Origin: Lachnospira sp. UBA3790
Lineage (GTDB): Bacteria > Bacillota > Clostridia > Lachnospirales > Lachnospiraceae
Direction of reading: 5' to 3'
Assembly: GCA_002369135.1 (NCBI GenBank)
Contig: DFEY01000003.1
Location: 147,062 to 211,061, forward strand
Length of the DNA stretch: 64,000 nt
Shown: in pieces, positions 15,985 through 23,929 of the stretch
Layout: every line of letters starts with the position of its first letter
Position numbering within the stretch: position 1 is the stretch's first letter
Translations under genes and position numbers: made by a program
Notes under the pieces: generated by a model
Database searches by the model: none
The model's input: the letters and a program-made list of their open reading frames with translations, nothing else
Told to the model about the DNA's origin: nothing

Positions 15985-17448
15985 ATGAAAAATAAAAAGC
16001 TTGATTTAATTTTAAATTACATAAAGAGCTTCGAATTTTCGATATTCGTTGTTACATTGATTGTTATTATTGTGCCTATTCTTGTGATAGGCACAATATT
16101 TCTTAATGTGTCAACTTCTAAGTATTACAACAACCGCCTAGAAGAGTACAAATCTAACAATGTAATGCTTAAAAATAATATAATTAGCAGCGGCTATTTG
16201 GACAAAAAGGGATCCGAGGCAGTGAATGCACAGATTAATCTTTTGTCGAATGAGTTTGATGCGCGTATCCAGATAATTGATACGGCATGTATCATTCGCG
16301 AGGACTCAAAGAGTGAAGATATTGGAAATACTAGCATTTCTAAAAATGTCTTTAAGGCTCTAAAAGGCAAAGATGTGATGGAAGAAAACAAAGACCTAGA
16401 GTATATTGAGTTTTCGATCCCTCTAGTTGCTACTATTACCACAGTGGAAGAGGGGTCTGTCAAAAAGACTGTAGGTGTACTTTGCACTAACTATTCCACA
16501 GCAAATATTTCAAACTATAGAAGCGACGTAAGGCGAGTGGTATATATTGCCTTTGCCTTGGGCGCTATCTTTGCGTTGATAGTAGCATTCATCTGCGCCA
16601 AATTCTTTGCAAGACCAATCAAGCGAGTGGGCGAGATCATCAAAGATGTTAAGCACAGAAGAGGTGTGGAAAACTTGGATGAGATTAAGGATTACACTGA
16701 GGTTAAGCGTATCCTTAGTGATTTCAATACAATGATAGATAACTTCTATGCAGAGCAGAAGAAAAGAGATGACTTTGTATCGAACGTGTCTCACGAATTA
16801 AAGACGCCTATTACTTCGATGAAAGTGCTTGCGGATTCTTTGGTAGGTGCAGAGGGTGCGCCTGAAGAAATGTATCAAGAGTTCTTGGTTGATATTTCAA
16901 ATGAGATTGAGCGTGAGAGCCAGATTATTAACGACCTTCTCGAACTTGTGAATACAGAAAATGTAGAAAATGAGATTAACATTTCTCAAGTAAATATTAA
17001 CGATGTTTTAGAGTCAGTGCTTAAGACTGTTAAGCCTATTGCTGAGGAGAAAAATATCGAGGTGGTATACGAGAGTTTCCGTCCTATCATTGCAGATGTG
17101 GACGAGCTTAAGTTTGCCAGAGTTGTTACAAATTTAGTTGAGAATGCTATCAAATATAACCAGGTAGATGGAACAGTTACAGTCAGCCTTAATGCCGACC
17201 ATCAGTATTTCTACTTCAAAGTACAAGATACTGGTATTGGTATTCCAGAGGAAGATCAAGACAGAGTGTTCGAGCGCTTCTTCCGTGTGGATAAGGCTAG
17301 AGCAAGAGAGACTGGCGGTTCCGGACTTGGACTTGCTATTACTAAGGAGATTGTTAAGAGACACCACGGTTCTATCGGTGTTCACAGTAAAGAGGAAGAG
17401 GGTACTACATTTACAGTGCGTATACCTCTAAAATATATTGAAGAGTAA
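15985..17448 (+). CDS. Sensor histidine kinase
   Basis: A 487-residue membrane kinase: helix 1 at about 17-40, an extracytoplasmic sensor region of about 140 residues, helix 2 at about 185-207, HAMP to about 255, HisKA with the phospho-His in SHELKTP (His270), and a HATPase domain with NLVENAIKYN, DTGIGIPEEDQ and GGSGLGLAI. It pairs with the response regulator immediately upstream. The extracytoplasmic part has no motif I recognise. The next gene, a GerMN lipoprotein, begins 2 bases after the stop. Confidence 0.95.
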   Translation: MKNKKLDLILNYIKSFEFSIFVVTLIVIIVPILVIGTIFLNVSTSKYYNNRLEEYKSNNVMLKNNIISSGYLDKKGSEAVNAQINLLSNEFDARIQIIDTACIIREDSKSEDIGNTSISKNVFKALKGKDVMEENKDLEYIEFSIPLVATITTVEEGSVKKTVGVLCTNYSTANISNYRSDVRRVVYIAFALGAIFALIVAFICAKFFARPIKRVGEIIKDVKHRRGVENLDEIKDYTEVKRILSDFNTMIDNFYAEQKKRDDFVSNVSHELKTPITSMKVLADSLVGAEGAPEEMYQEFLVDISNEIERESQIINDLLELVNTENVENEINISQVNINDVLESVLKTVKPIAEEKNIEVVYESFRPIIADVDELKFARVVTNLVENAIKYNQVDGTVTVSLNADHQYFYFKVQDTGIGIPEEDQDRVFERFFRVDKARARETGGSGLGLAITKEIVKRHHGSIGVHSKEEEGTTFTVRIPLKYIEE

Positions 17449-17450
17449 TT

Positions 17451-18374
17451 ATGAAGATTAGAAGAATTATAAGTTTAATATTGATGCTTTCTTTGACGAT
17501 TTCTCTTTTCGGCTGCGGCGAAGCTGAAAAAGAGCAGACGTCTGGTATGTTTGTCTATTTTATCAACAAGGCTGGAGATAATCTTAACAAAGAAGAGTAT
17601 AGGGTTAAGTCTGATAATGCTAACAGCCAGATAACAGATCTTTTGGATGCTTTGTCAAAAGACGGTGACGACAAAGGTGATAAGGCGGCAGTTCCAGAAA
17701 ACGTAATTGTCAATGGATTTAAACTAGAAAACGGAATAATTACAGTTGATTTTAACAGTGAGTACAATCAACTTGAAAACCAGAGAGAAGTAATGTGTAG
17801 AGCGGCAGTTGTTCTTACATTAATTCAGATAAACGCGGTAGATGGGATAGCATTTACTGTGGAAGATAAACCTTACGAGAAGGTGGCAGGTTCAAGAATG
17901 GGCATTATGGATGCATCCAGTTTTGTATCAATGCTACGCGGTGGCGACGACCAGTTTGCAAGAGCCGATTTCTTGCTTTACTTTGGAAATGATGAGGGGG
18001 CCAAATTAAAGAAGTACGAACTTAAAAATGCAAACTATGGAAATAAGTCAAAAGAAGAGTTTATCGTAAGGAAGTTGATTAGCGGTCCAGACAAAGAAGG
18101 ATACACAGCTACTCTAAATAAGAATGTTAAGTTGCGCAGTGTTTCCACGTCAAATAATATTTGTTATGTGGACTTTGACGATTCATTCTTGAGAGAACGA
18201 AGTGGAGTACTCGATGAAGTTTGTATTTACTCGATTGTAAACTCGCTTAGCGAACTTAATGATATTCATGAAGTGCAGATTACGGTGAATAGAGATTCCG
18301 ACATTATGTACCACAAGAAGATTTCGCTTAGCGAACCACTAATCAGAAATTTGGATATAGTAGAAACAGAATAA
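17451..18374 (+). CDS. GerMN-domain lipoprotein
   Basis: A 307-residue lipoprotein with Cys22 in the LFGCG lipobox. Two GerMN-like domains can be traced: about 30-150 (FVYFINKAGDNLNKEEYR ... LLDALSKDG ... ITVDFNSEYNQL) and about 180-300 (LYFGNDEGAKLKKYEL ... FIVRKLISGPDKEGYTATL ... CYVDFDDSFL). In sporulation proteins this domain occurs in GerM; in two-component contexts (as in LpqB) it is thought to help signal to a kinase. Its position 2 bases after a histidine kinase gene fits the latter. Confidence 0.88.
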   Translation: MKIRRIISLILMLSLTISLFGCGEAEKEQTSGMFVYFINKAGDNLNKEEYRVKSDNANSQITDLLDALSKDGDDKGDKAAVPENVIVNGFKLENGIITVDFNSEYNQLENQREVMCRAAVVLTLIQINAVDGIAFTVEDKPYEKVAGSRMGIMDASSFVSMLRGGDDQFARADFLLYFGNDEGAKLKKYELKNANYGNKSKEEFIVRKLISGPDKEGYTATLNKNVKLRSVSTSNNICYVDFDDSFLRERSGVLDEVCIYSIVNSLSELNDIHEVQITVNRDSDIMYHKKISLSEPLIRNLDIVETE

Positions 18375-18390
18375 AGAAAGAGGTGCAATT

Positions 18391-20850
18391 ATCAAACGGC
18401 CAATTTTAAATTTGTTTTTGGCCTTGTTACTTGGAGAGATAGTTGCCATGATTTACGGGGGAGCATGGGTGTTATTACCCATTGTTGCCGCGTCCATAAT
18501 TATAAAAATCATCGCTAAAACACAGTGGAAGTTTGTAGCGATGATTTTTTTTGGTGCTCTAATAGGCTTTTTGATTACTTCAAACGAGGTAAGAGTAAGG
18601 GATAGGACTTGGAATTATAAAGAGGGGGATATCAGTGTGTATGGAAATGTCGAAAAGATTTCCCCGACAAAGAATTCGTATGCGCTTTACCTAGATGATA
18701 CCTGGAGTGGTGATAACTATTTGGGTGAAGTGATTGTCTATTTCTTTGACGAGCCAGATGTTAGGGTAGGAAATGTGGTGAAAGTGGAAGGGGAGTTTAA
18801 GCATTTTGAACAGGCGAGGAATCCTGGAAACTTTGATATGCGAGAACACTACATGTCGCTTGGAATCTACGGGATGATTTATGGCGATTCTGCCGAGGTG
18901 AAAGATGACTCGTGTGATTTGCTGCGGCAGGGTTTGTATAATCTACGGGTTCAGATAAAAGAGATCCTTAATGATATTTGTTCAAAAGATAAGGCGGGGG
19001 TTTATTCTGCCATATTGCTCGGGGATAAGGCGGAATTGGACGATACCACGAAGGAACTTTATTCAGTATCTGGTATAGCGCATTTGCTTGCGATAAGTGG
19101 ATTGCATATCAGTTTTATTGGATTGTTCTTTTTCAAACTTTTAAGACGAAAGTTTGGATATGTAGTGTCTGGTTCGGTTTCTCTTTTTGCTGTGGTAGCT
19201 TTTGCCATAATGTCTGGGATGGGAATATCGACCATTCGCGCTGTTGTAATGTTTTTATGTTTGGTCTTGGGACAGATGTTAGGCAGATGGAACGATAAAG
19301 TAACTTCAATAAGCTTGGCTGGAATCTTTTTGCTTTTATGGAATCCATTTGTCATTTTAAATTCTGGATTTCAAATGTCATTTGCAGCAATCATTGGAAT
19401 ATTGATTGTCTGGCCGAAAGTTTTTTATTTACTTGGATTGAAAAGTAAGTTCAGTGCTAGAGAATTAGACAAGAATGCCAGTGAAAATGAGAAAAGGCAT
19501 CTAGTTTACATAATTATTAAACATAAGACTATTAATGCTGTATTGTTTAGCTTAAATATCAGTGTGTTTATGGCGCCAATCATTGCTTATTACTATTATC
19601 AACTGCCAACTTGTTCATTTGTATTGAACTTGATAGTAGTTCCGCTGATGGGAGTAGTTATAGTATCAGGAGTGCTAGGAATAGTAGGTGGACTGTTTGC
19701 TAGGTGGTTAGGATCTATATTGATTATTCCTGGATGTTTGACTTTGGATTTGTATATCTCTCTATCACAATTGATTGGAATGCTTCCGTTTTCAAGTGTA
19801 GTAGTAGGAAAACCATCAGTTTACATAATTATTCTGTACTATATATTGCTTTTTGGTGTTTTGTTTTTCTTTTCTCATAGAAAAAAGGTTAGAGAACTAT
19901 CGAAAAAAACATTCGAAAAGAGTGGAAAAGATTTAAGGCAAATAAAAAAGGAAAAGAGAGCAGAGCTCTTAAGAGCAAAAAGACGAAGGATGATTGTGGC
20001 TGTGCTCTTTGTCGTTCTCGGAAGTATGTTGTATTTAAAACCAGTAATAGTTCATTTAAACATTTTTTCATCTGGACTAGAGACAATGTTTCTTGATGTT
20101 GGGCAGGGAGATGGAATCCATATCAAGGGCAGTGACGGGACAAACATAATGGTGGATGGTGGAAGTACAACGGTAAAAGAAGTTGGAAAATATCGAATCA
20201 TTTCATACCTAAAGTCTCAGTGCAATTCAACTATAGATTATTGGTTTCTAACACATGGAGACTTAGACCACATCTCGGGTGTTATCGAAATTCTAAATAG
20301 CGATATGAGCGGAATAAAGATAAAGAACATAGTGCTTCCGTATATGAAGGAATATGATGAACACTTAATGTCGATTCGAGAAGTTGCTACAGATAGAGGA
20401 ATAGAAGTTCACTCTATCAGGAAAGGCGATTCTTTAGAGTTTGGTGATGTGCATTTCGAATGTATCCACCCAACTGTAGATACATCTTCGGATGACTTGA
20501 ATGATTACTCAATTGTTTTGGGTGTTGAGTATGGAAAATACTCAATGTTGCTGACGGGAGATTTAACTTCGACGCAGGAAACATATATGAAAGACCTAGA
20601 GCAATACACTTTGCTGAAGGTGGGGCATCATGGATCTAAATATTCGTCATCTGAAGATTTCCTAAGAGCAGTAAAACCAAAGATAGGAATACTATCGTCT
20701 GGAAAAGGAAATAGATATGGGCATCCTACACCGGAAGTTATACATCGATTGGAGAGTATTGGCTGTAAGATTATCCGAACAGACGAAAGTGGTGGGATAA
20801 GTATAGTTTCAGAGGGAGAAAAAATAGAAATTGAAACATTTTTAAACTAA
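18391..20850 (+). CDS. comEC: ComEC/Rec2 DNA uptake channel, likely AUC start
   Basis: An approximately 819-residue membrane protein. The N-terminal ComEC region has OB-like strands (residues 60-130), then the competence domain with LLGDKAELDDTTKELYSVSGIAHLLAISGLHISFIG and many helices; the C-terminal metallo-beta-lactamase-like domain has LDVGQGDGIHIKG, THGDLDHISG and VGHHGSKYS. It should transport and perhaps trim single-stranded DNA. No ATG/GTG start fits: the first in-frame TTG (18412) lacks a ribosome site and cuts off the KRP motif that begins most ComEC proteins. ATC at 18391 has AGAGGTG 6 bases upstream and gives M-KRPILNLF. I therefore favour an AUC start; the alternative is TTG at 18412. 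Confidence 0.9.
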   Translation: MKRPILNLFLALLLGEIVAMIYGGAWVLLPIVAASIIIKIIAKTQWKFVAMIFFGALIGFLITSNEVRVRDRTWNYKEGDISVYGNVEKISPTKNSYALYLDDTWSGDNYLGEVIVYFFDEPDVRVGNVVKVEGEFKHFEQARNPGNFDMREHYMSLGIYGMIYGDSAEVKDDSCDLLRQGLYNLRVQIKEILNDICSKDKAGVYSAILLGDKAELDDTTKELYSVSGIAHLLAISGLHISFIGLFFFKLLRRKFGYVVSGSVSLFAVVAFAIMSGMGISTIRAVVMFLCLVLGQMLGRWNDKVTSISLAGIFLLLWNPFVILNSGFQMSFAAIIGILIVWPKVFYLLGLKSKFSARELDKNASENEKRHLVYIIIKHKTINAVLFSLNISVFMAPIIAYYYYQLPTCSFVLNLIVVPLMGVVIVSGVLGIVGGLFARWLGSILIIPGCLTLDLYISLSQLIGMLPFSSVVVGKPSVYIIILYYILLFGVLFFFSHRKKVRELSKKTFEKSGKDLRQIKKEKRAELLRAKRRRMIVAVLFVVLGSMLYLKPVIVHLNIFSSGLETMFLDVGQGDGIHIKGSDGTNIMVDGGSTTVKEVGKYRIISYLKSQCNSTIDYWFLTHGDLDHISGVIEILNSDMSGIKIKNIVLPYMKEYDEHLMSIREVATDRGIEVHSIRKGDSLEFGDVHFECIHPTVDTSSDDLNDYSIVLGVEYGKYSMLLTGDLTSTQETYMKDLEQYTLLKVGHHGSKYSSSEDFLRAVKPKIGILSSGKGNRYGHPTPEVIHRLESIGCKIIRTDESGGISIVSEGEKIEIETFLN

Positions 20851-20935
20851 AATATTTTACTAAAGATCTAAATTACATTAAAATATAAAAGAACGAACAA
20901 AGCAAAATGCGATTGAAAAATTAGAGGAGTAGCTA

Positions 20936-21562
20936 ATGGATAAAGACATAATTATTCGACTAGAAAGAGAAGAAGACTATAGAGAAAATGAAAATTTAAT
21001 AAGAGAATCTTTTTGGAATGTTTATTGTCCGGGATGTAACGAACACTATTTAATGCATGTTCTAAGAAATGACGATTCGTGTGTGAACGAGTTGAACTTT
21101 GTAATGGAAAAAGCTGGCAAGATAATAGGCCAAAATGTGTTTGCTAAAACAGTTATTGAGGCAGACGATGGAAGAGTGATAGATGTTTTGACGATGGGAC
21201 CTATTTGCATAACTCCAGAACTAAAGCGCCAGGGTTATGGCAAGATGCTACTGGATTATACTGTGGAGAAAGCAAAAGAGATGGGCTTTGGAGCAGTCCT
21301 CTTCGAAGGTAATATCGAATTTTACGGAAAGAGTGGTTTTGATTACTCAAGTAAATTCGGGATAAGGTATCATGATTTGCCAGAGGATGCGGATTCTTCT
21401 TTCTTTCTCTGTAAAGAATTAAAACCAGGATATTTAGATGATGTAACGGGTGTTTATCAGACGCCGGAAGTTTATTATGTGAAAGATGATGAGGTGGAAG
21501 AGTTTGATAAAACATTTCCGCCAAAACAAAAATTGAAACTTCCGGGCCAGTTATTTGATTAG
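20936..21562 (+). CDS. GNAT family N-acetyltransferase
   Basis: A 208-residue protein with the GNAT core: strand LTMGPICITPELKRQGYGKMLLDYTVEKAKEMG contains the acetyl-CoA pyrophosphate-binding Q-x-x-G-x-G/A type loop, and FYGKSGF gives the typical end of the fold. The C-terminal 60 residues (PEDADSSFFLCKELKPGYLDD) match a subgroup of clostridial acetyltransferases. Substrate unknown. It begins 85 bases after comEC; the next small gene follows 9 bases after its stop. Confidence 0.88.
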   Translation: MDKDIIIRLEREEDYRENENLIRESFWNVYCPGCNEHYLMHVLRNDDSCVNELNFVMEKAGKIIGQNVFAKTVIEADDGRVIDVLTMGPICITPELKRQGYGKMLLDYTVEKAKEMGFGAVLFEGNIEFYGKSGFDYSSKFGIRYHDLPEDADSSFFLCKELKPGYLDDVTGVYQTPEVYYVKDDEVEEFDKTFPPKQKLKLPGQLFD

Positions 21563-21571
21563 GAGAAAAAC

Positions 21572-21793
21572 ATGTTTGGTAAAAATAAAGAAAAAACAAT
21601 AAAACCATTGTATGATACGGAAAAGAAAGAGCCTATTATTAAGGCTAGCATTTGTAATGGAGAACAAGTTGCTGGGTTTAGAGATATAGAGTCTGGCGAA
21701 TTCCATGAGGTTAAATTTATTAGAAATAGCCAGGAACTAGAAGACTTTAAGAGAGAGTATGGAATCCGGGGAGACATTAAAAAGATCTATTAA
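21572..21793 (+). CDS. Small hypothetical protein
   Basis: A 73-residue charged cytoplasmic protein (MFGKNKEKTIKPLYD ...) with a clear AGGAGAAAA ribosome site. Similar short proteins with the GEQVAGF and FHEV.FIRN.QEL segments recur in Lachnospiraceae; none has a known function to my knowledge. No membrane segment, no metal motif. Predicted small alpha/beta fold. Confidence 0.75.
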   Translation: MFGKNKEKTIKPLYDTEKKEPIIKASICNGEQVAGFRDIESGEFHEVKFIRNSQELEDFKREYGIRGDIKKIY

Positions 21794-21801
21794 AATAATC
21801 A

Positions 21802-21831
21802 TTGCACATCACTTGTGCAAACAGATATAAT
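21802..21831 (+). promoter_or_regulatory. Predicted promoter with palindromic operator
   Basis: TTGCAC (21802-21807), 18-base spacer, TATAAT (21826-21831). The palindrome TTGCACA-TCACT-TGTGCAA (21802-21820) covers the -35 and most of the spacer, a position where a bound protein would block RNA polymerase. Confidence 0.6.
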
Positions 21832-21860
21832 AGAGAAGATAAAGTTTAAGGGGAACGAAG

Positions 21861-22466
21861 ATGAGAAAAGATAGATTTGAAGCATTCTTTGATGCCGTGA
21901 TGGCAATCATAATGACAATAGTAGTTTTGGAATTTGCTATTCCAAAAGGAACTGATTGGAGCAATGTTAAAGGATTGATGTTCCAAGTTGTCGTGTATGC
22001 AATTTCATTCTTCTATTTAGGTATGATGTGGATGAACATCCATACACTCTGGCACAATGTTGAATACATTACTAGAGGCGTTATGTGGGTCAATATGATT
22101 ATGCTATTCTTCTCATCTATGCTTCCATTTTGGGTAGTTTATCTAGGGCGTAACTTTTTTGCACTAGTTCCACAGTTGCTTTACGGAATGGATGTATTGC
22201 TAATTACAATCACTAACTTCATTAGTGCGGAGCTTTTGAGAAAACACAATCCTGCACTAAACTACGGAGTGGAATATCTTCGTTGCGGAATGATTTTAGA
22301 TATTTCGACAAAGTTGATTGGTATCATAGTTGCACTTATATGGTTCCCACCAGCTATCACAATATCAGTAATTGTTGCTATGGTGATATTATCATTTAAC
22401 TTTACATTACTACGTAGAAAAAAACGTGCATATAAACAGAGGAACGATGAAACAACTAACGAATGA
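21861..22466 (+). CDS. TMEM175-like (DUF1211) membrane protein
   Basis: A 201-residue protein with six predicted helices. Helix 1 holds the family signature RFEAFFDAVMAIIMTIVVLEF (R-x3-FxD-AV-x-A-I-x-x-T-I), the pore-lining FSD-like region of bacterial TMEM175 potassium channels; here the usual Ser of FSD is replaced by Phe (FFD). It should be a K+-permeable channel, although the altered motif could change selectivity. It has its own promoter and overlaps holA by 20 bases. Confidence 0.8.
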   Translation: MRKDRFEAFFDAVMAIIMTIVVLEFAIPKGTDWSNVKGLMFQVVVYAISFFYLGMMWMNIHTLWHNVEYITRGVMWVNMIMLFFSSMLPFWVVYLGRNFFALVPQLLYGMDVLLITITNFISAELLRKHNPALNYGVEYLRCGMILDISTKLIGIIVALIWFPPAITISVIVAMVILSFNFTLLRRKKRAYKQRNDETTNE

Positions 22467-23424
22467 TATAAAAAATAAAGAGTTTAAAAATGCTTATCTT
22501 CTTGTGGGTCAAGAAGACTATTTGAAGAGTGTTTATACAAAGCAAATGGTTGAGGCTATAACTGATGGCAACAACATGAACGAAACTTATTACAATGGAA
22601 ATGACATCGATGTAAATGATGTAATAGAAAATGCCAAAAGTTCACCTTTCTTTGCCGAGAAGAAAATAATAGTGGCAGAAAACACTAACCTTTTTTCGTC
22701 AGAAGGAGAGGCGCTAGCTGAACTTATCCCTGAACTTCCAGAGTCCACAGTTATGGTTTTTGTGGAGAGAAAAGTTGATAAGAGAGGGAAACTTTACAAA
22801 GCAATAAAAGAAGCAGGACATATTGCTGAAATTGAAAAGCAGGGCGAGCAAGAAGTAGCCATATGGGCGGCAAAGGTTTTGGCGAACAGCAAAAAGAAAA
22901 TAACAAAAGCGGATATGTCATATCTAATCTCAATGGTAGGAGTAGATATGGAGATTCTCTCAAACGAACTAGAGAAACTTATCTGCTACTGTATGAATAA
23001 ACCTGTTATTAAGAAAGAAGATATAGATGCAGTTTGTAGTAAGCAGCTAAGCATTAGGATTTTTGATTTGATGGATCAGATGTCATATAAGAATCAGAAG
23101 AAGGCTCTTGATTGTTACTACGAACTTATTACAGATAAAAATGAACCTTTTGCCATTCTTCGAATGATAAGCAGACAGTTCAACTTGCTTCTTCAGGCAA
23201 AGGACTTAAAAGGAAGAGGAATGAACAAAGGTGATATACAAAAGACGATGGGCCAGCAGTATTTTGTCGTTGACAAATGTATTAAACAGTCCGGAAACTT
23301 TACGATAGACGAGTTAAAAGAAGGCTTGAAGGATAGCGTAGAGACGGAAGATAGAATAAAAAAAGGATTGATTGATCCAAACATAGGAGTGGAACTACTC
23401 ATTGTAAAATATTCCACAAAATAA
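22447..23424 (+). CDS. holA: DNA polymerase III delta subunit
   Basis: A 325-residue clamp-loader subunit. The N-terminal AAA-like domain has YLLVGQEDYLKSVYTKQM; later FFAEKKIIVAENTNLF, the VMVFVERKVDKRGKLYKAIK region and the C-terminal collar domain (PFAILRMISRQFNLLLQAKDL) are typical of HolA/YqeN. The ATG at 22447 has AGAGGAACG directly upstream; the in-frame longer reading from 22426 lies within the end of the TMEM175-like gene. As in many Firmicutes it stands beside rpsT (convergent here) and downstream of comEC. Confidence 0.93.
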   Translation: MKQLTNDIKNKEFKNAYLLVGQEDYLKSVYTKQMVEAITDGNNMNETYYNGNDIDVNDVIENAKSSPFFAEKKIIVAENTNLFSSEGEALAELIPELPESTVMVFVERKVDKRGKLYKAIKEAGHIAEIEKQGEQEVAIWAAKVLANSKKKITKADMSYLISMVGVDMEILSNELEKLICYCMNKPVIKKEDIDAVCSKQLSIRIFDLMDQMSYKNQKKALDCYYELITDKNEPFAILRMISRQFNLLLQAKDLKGRGMNKGDIQKTMGQQYFVVDKCIKQSGNFTIDELKEGLKDSVETEDRIKKGLIDPNIGVELLIVKYSTK

Positions 23425-23426
23425 AA

Positions 23427-23457
23427 AACTCAGATTCAAATGAATCTGAGTTTTTAT
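23427..23457. terminator. Bidirectional terminator between holA and rpsT
   Basis: AACTCAGATTCA / TGAATCTGAGTT stem with A-rich left and T-rich right flanks; serves convergent genes. Confidence 0.85.
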
Positions 23458-23470
23458 TTAGCTTAAATTC

Positions 23471-23734
23471 TTAAGCAACTGTGTTAACTAACTTAGCTAA
23501 TCTAGAAACTTTTCTAGCAGCATTGTTCTTGTGGTAAACACCCTTTGAGCAAGCACTATCGATAAGCTTTGTAGCTGCTGTAAATGCAGCCTTAGCTTCA
23601 TCAGCGTTTTTGTTTGCCACTGCATCCTCAACACGCTTGATAGCTGTCTTTACTTCAGACTTAACTGCCTTGTTTCTTTCATATTTAGTTCTGTTAACTA
23701 AAATTCTTTTCTTAGCTGACTTAATATTAGCCAT
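23471..23734 (-). CDS. rpsT: 30S ribosomal protein S20
   Basis: An 87-residue basic helical protein that binds 16S rRNA early in 30S assembly. MANIKSAKKRILVNRTKYERNKAVKS is the usual start and the rest is in family order through GVYHKNNAARKVSRLAKL. GGAGGTGG precedes the ATG. Single-gene unit with a strong promoter and a structured leader. Confidence 0.98.
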   Translation of the reverse strand: MANIKSAKKRILVNRTKYERNKAVKSEVKTAIKRVEDAVANKNADEAKAAFTAATKLIDSACSKGVYHKNNAARKVSRLAKLVNTVA

Positions 23735-23840
23735 TGTCCACCTCCGTGAAATCTGTTTGAAACTTCCGTTGAGAGAGATTGGAAGTTTATTTCGCTTTCA
23801 TCTGTGTCCTTTGGAATGCGGACGTCGGACACAGACATCA
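23735..23840 (-). promoter_or_regulatory. Structured leader of rpsT
   Basis: The roughly 105-base leader can fold into two hairpins on the minus strand: CTGTGTCC / GGACACAG (23801-23835 area) and AAACTTCC / GGAAGTTT (23758-23788 area), the second close to the ribosome-binding site. A candidate autoregulatory site for S20; not assigned to a known RNA family. Confidence 0.5.
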
Positions 23841-23846
23841 GGAAAT

Positions 23847-23875
23847 ATTGTAGTAAAAATATGTGGCATTGTCAA
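23847..23875 (-). promoter_or_regulatory. Predicted rpsT promoter
   Basis: On the minus strand: TTGACA (23870-23875), exactly 17 bases, TACAAT (23847-23852). A near-consensus housekeeping promoter. Confidence 0.8.
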
Positions 23876-23929
23876 TACTATATAGCATTATTGTGCTATA
23901 CTATGAACAATAAGAAACGGAGGAATAAT

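Noticed and set aside
18412..20850. comEC starting at TTG 18412
   Set aside because: No ribosome site before it and it removes the KRP motif; the ATC at 18391 fits better, although it is a rare start.
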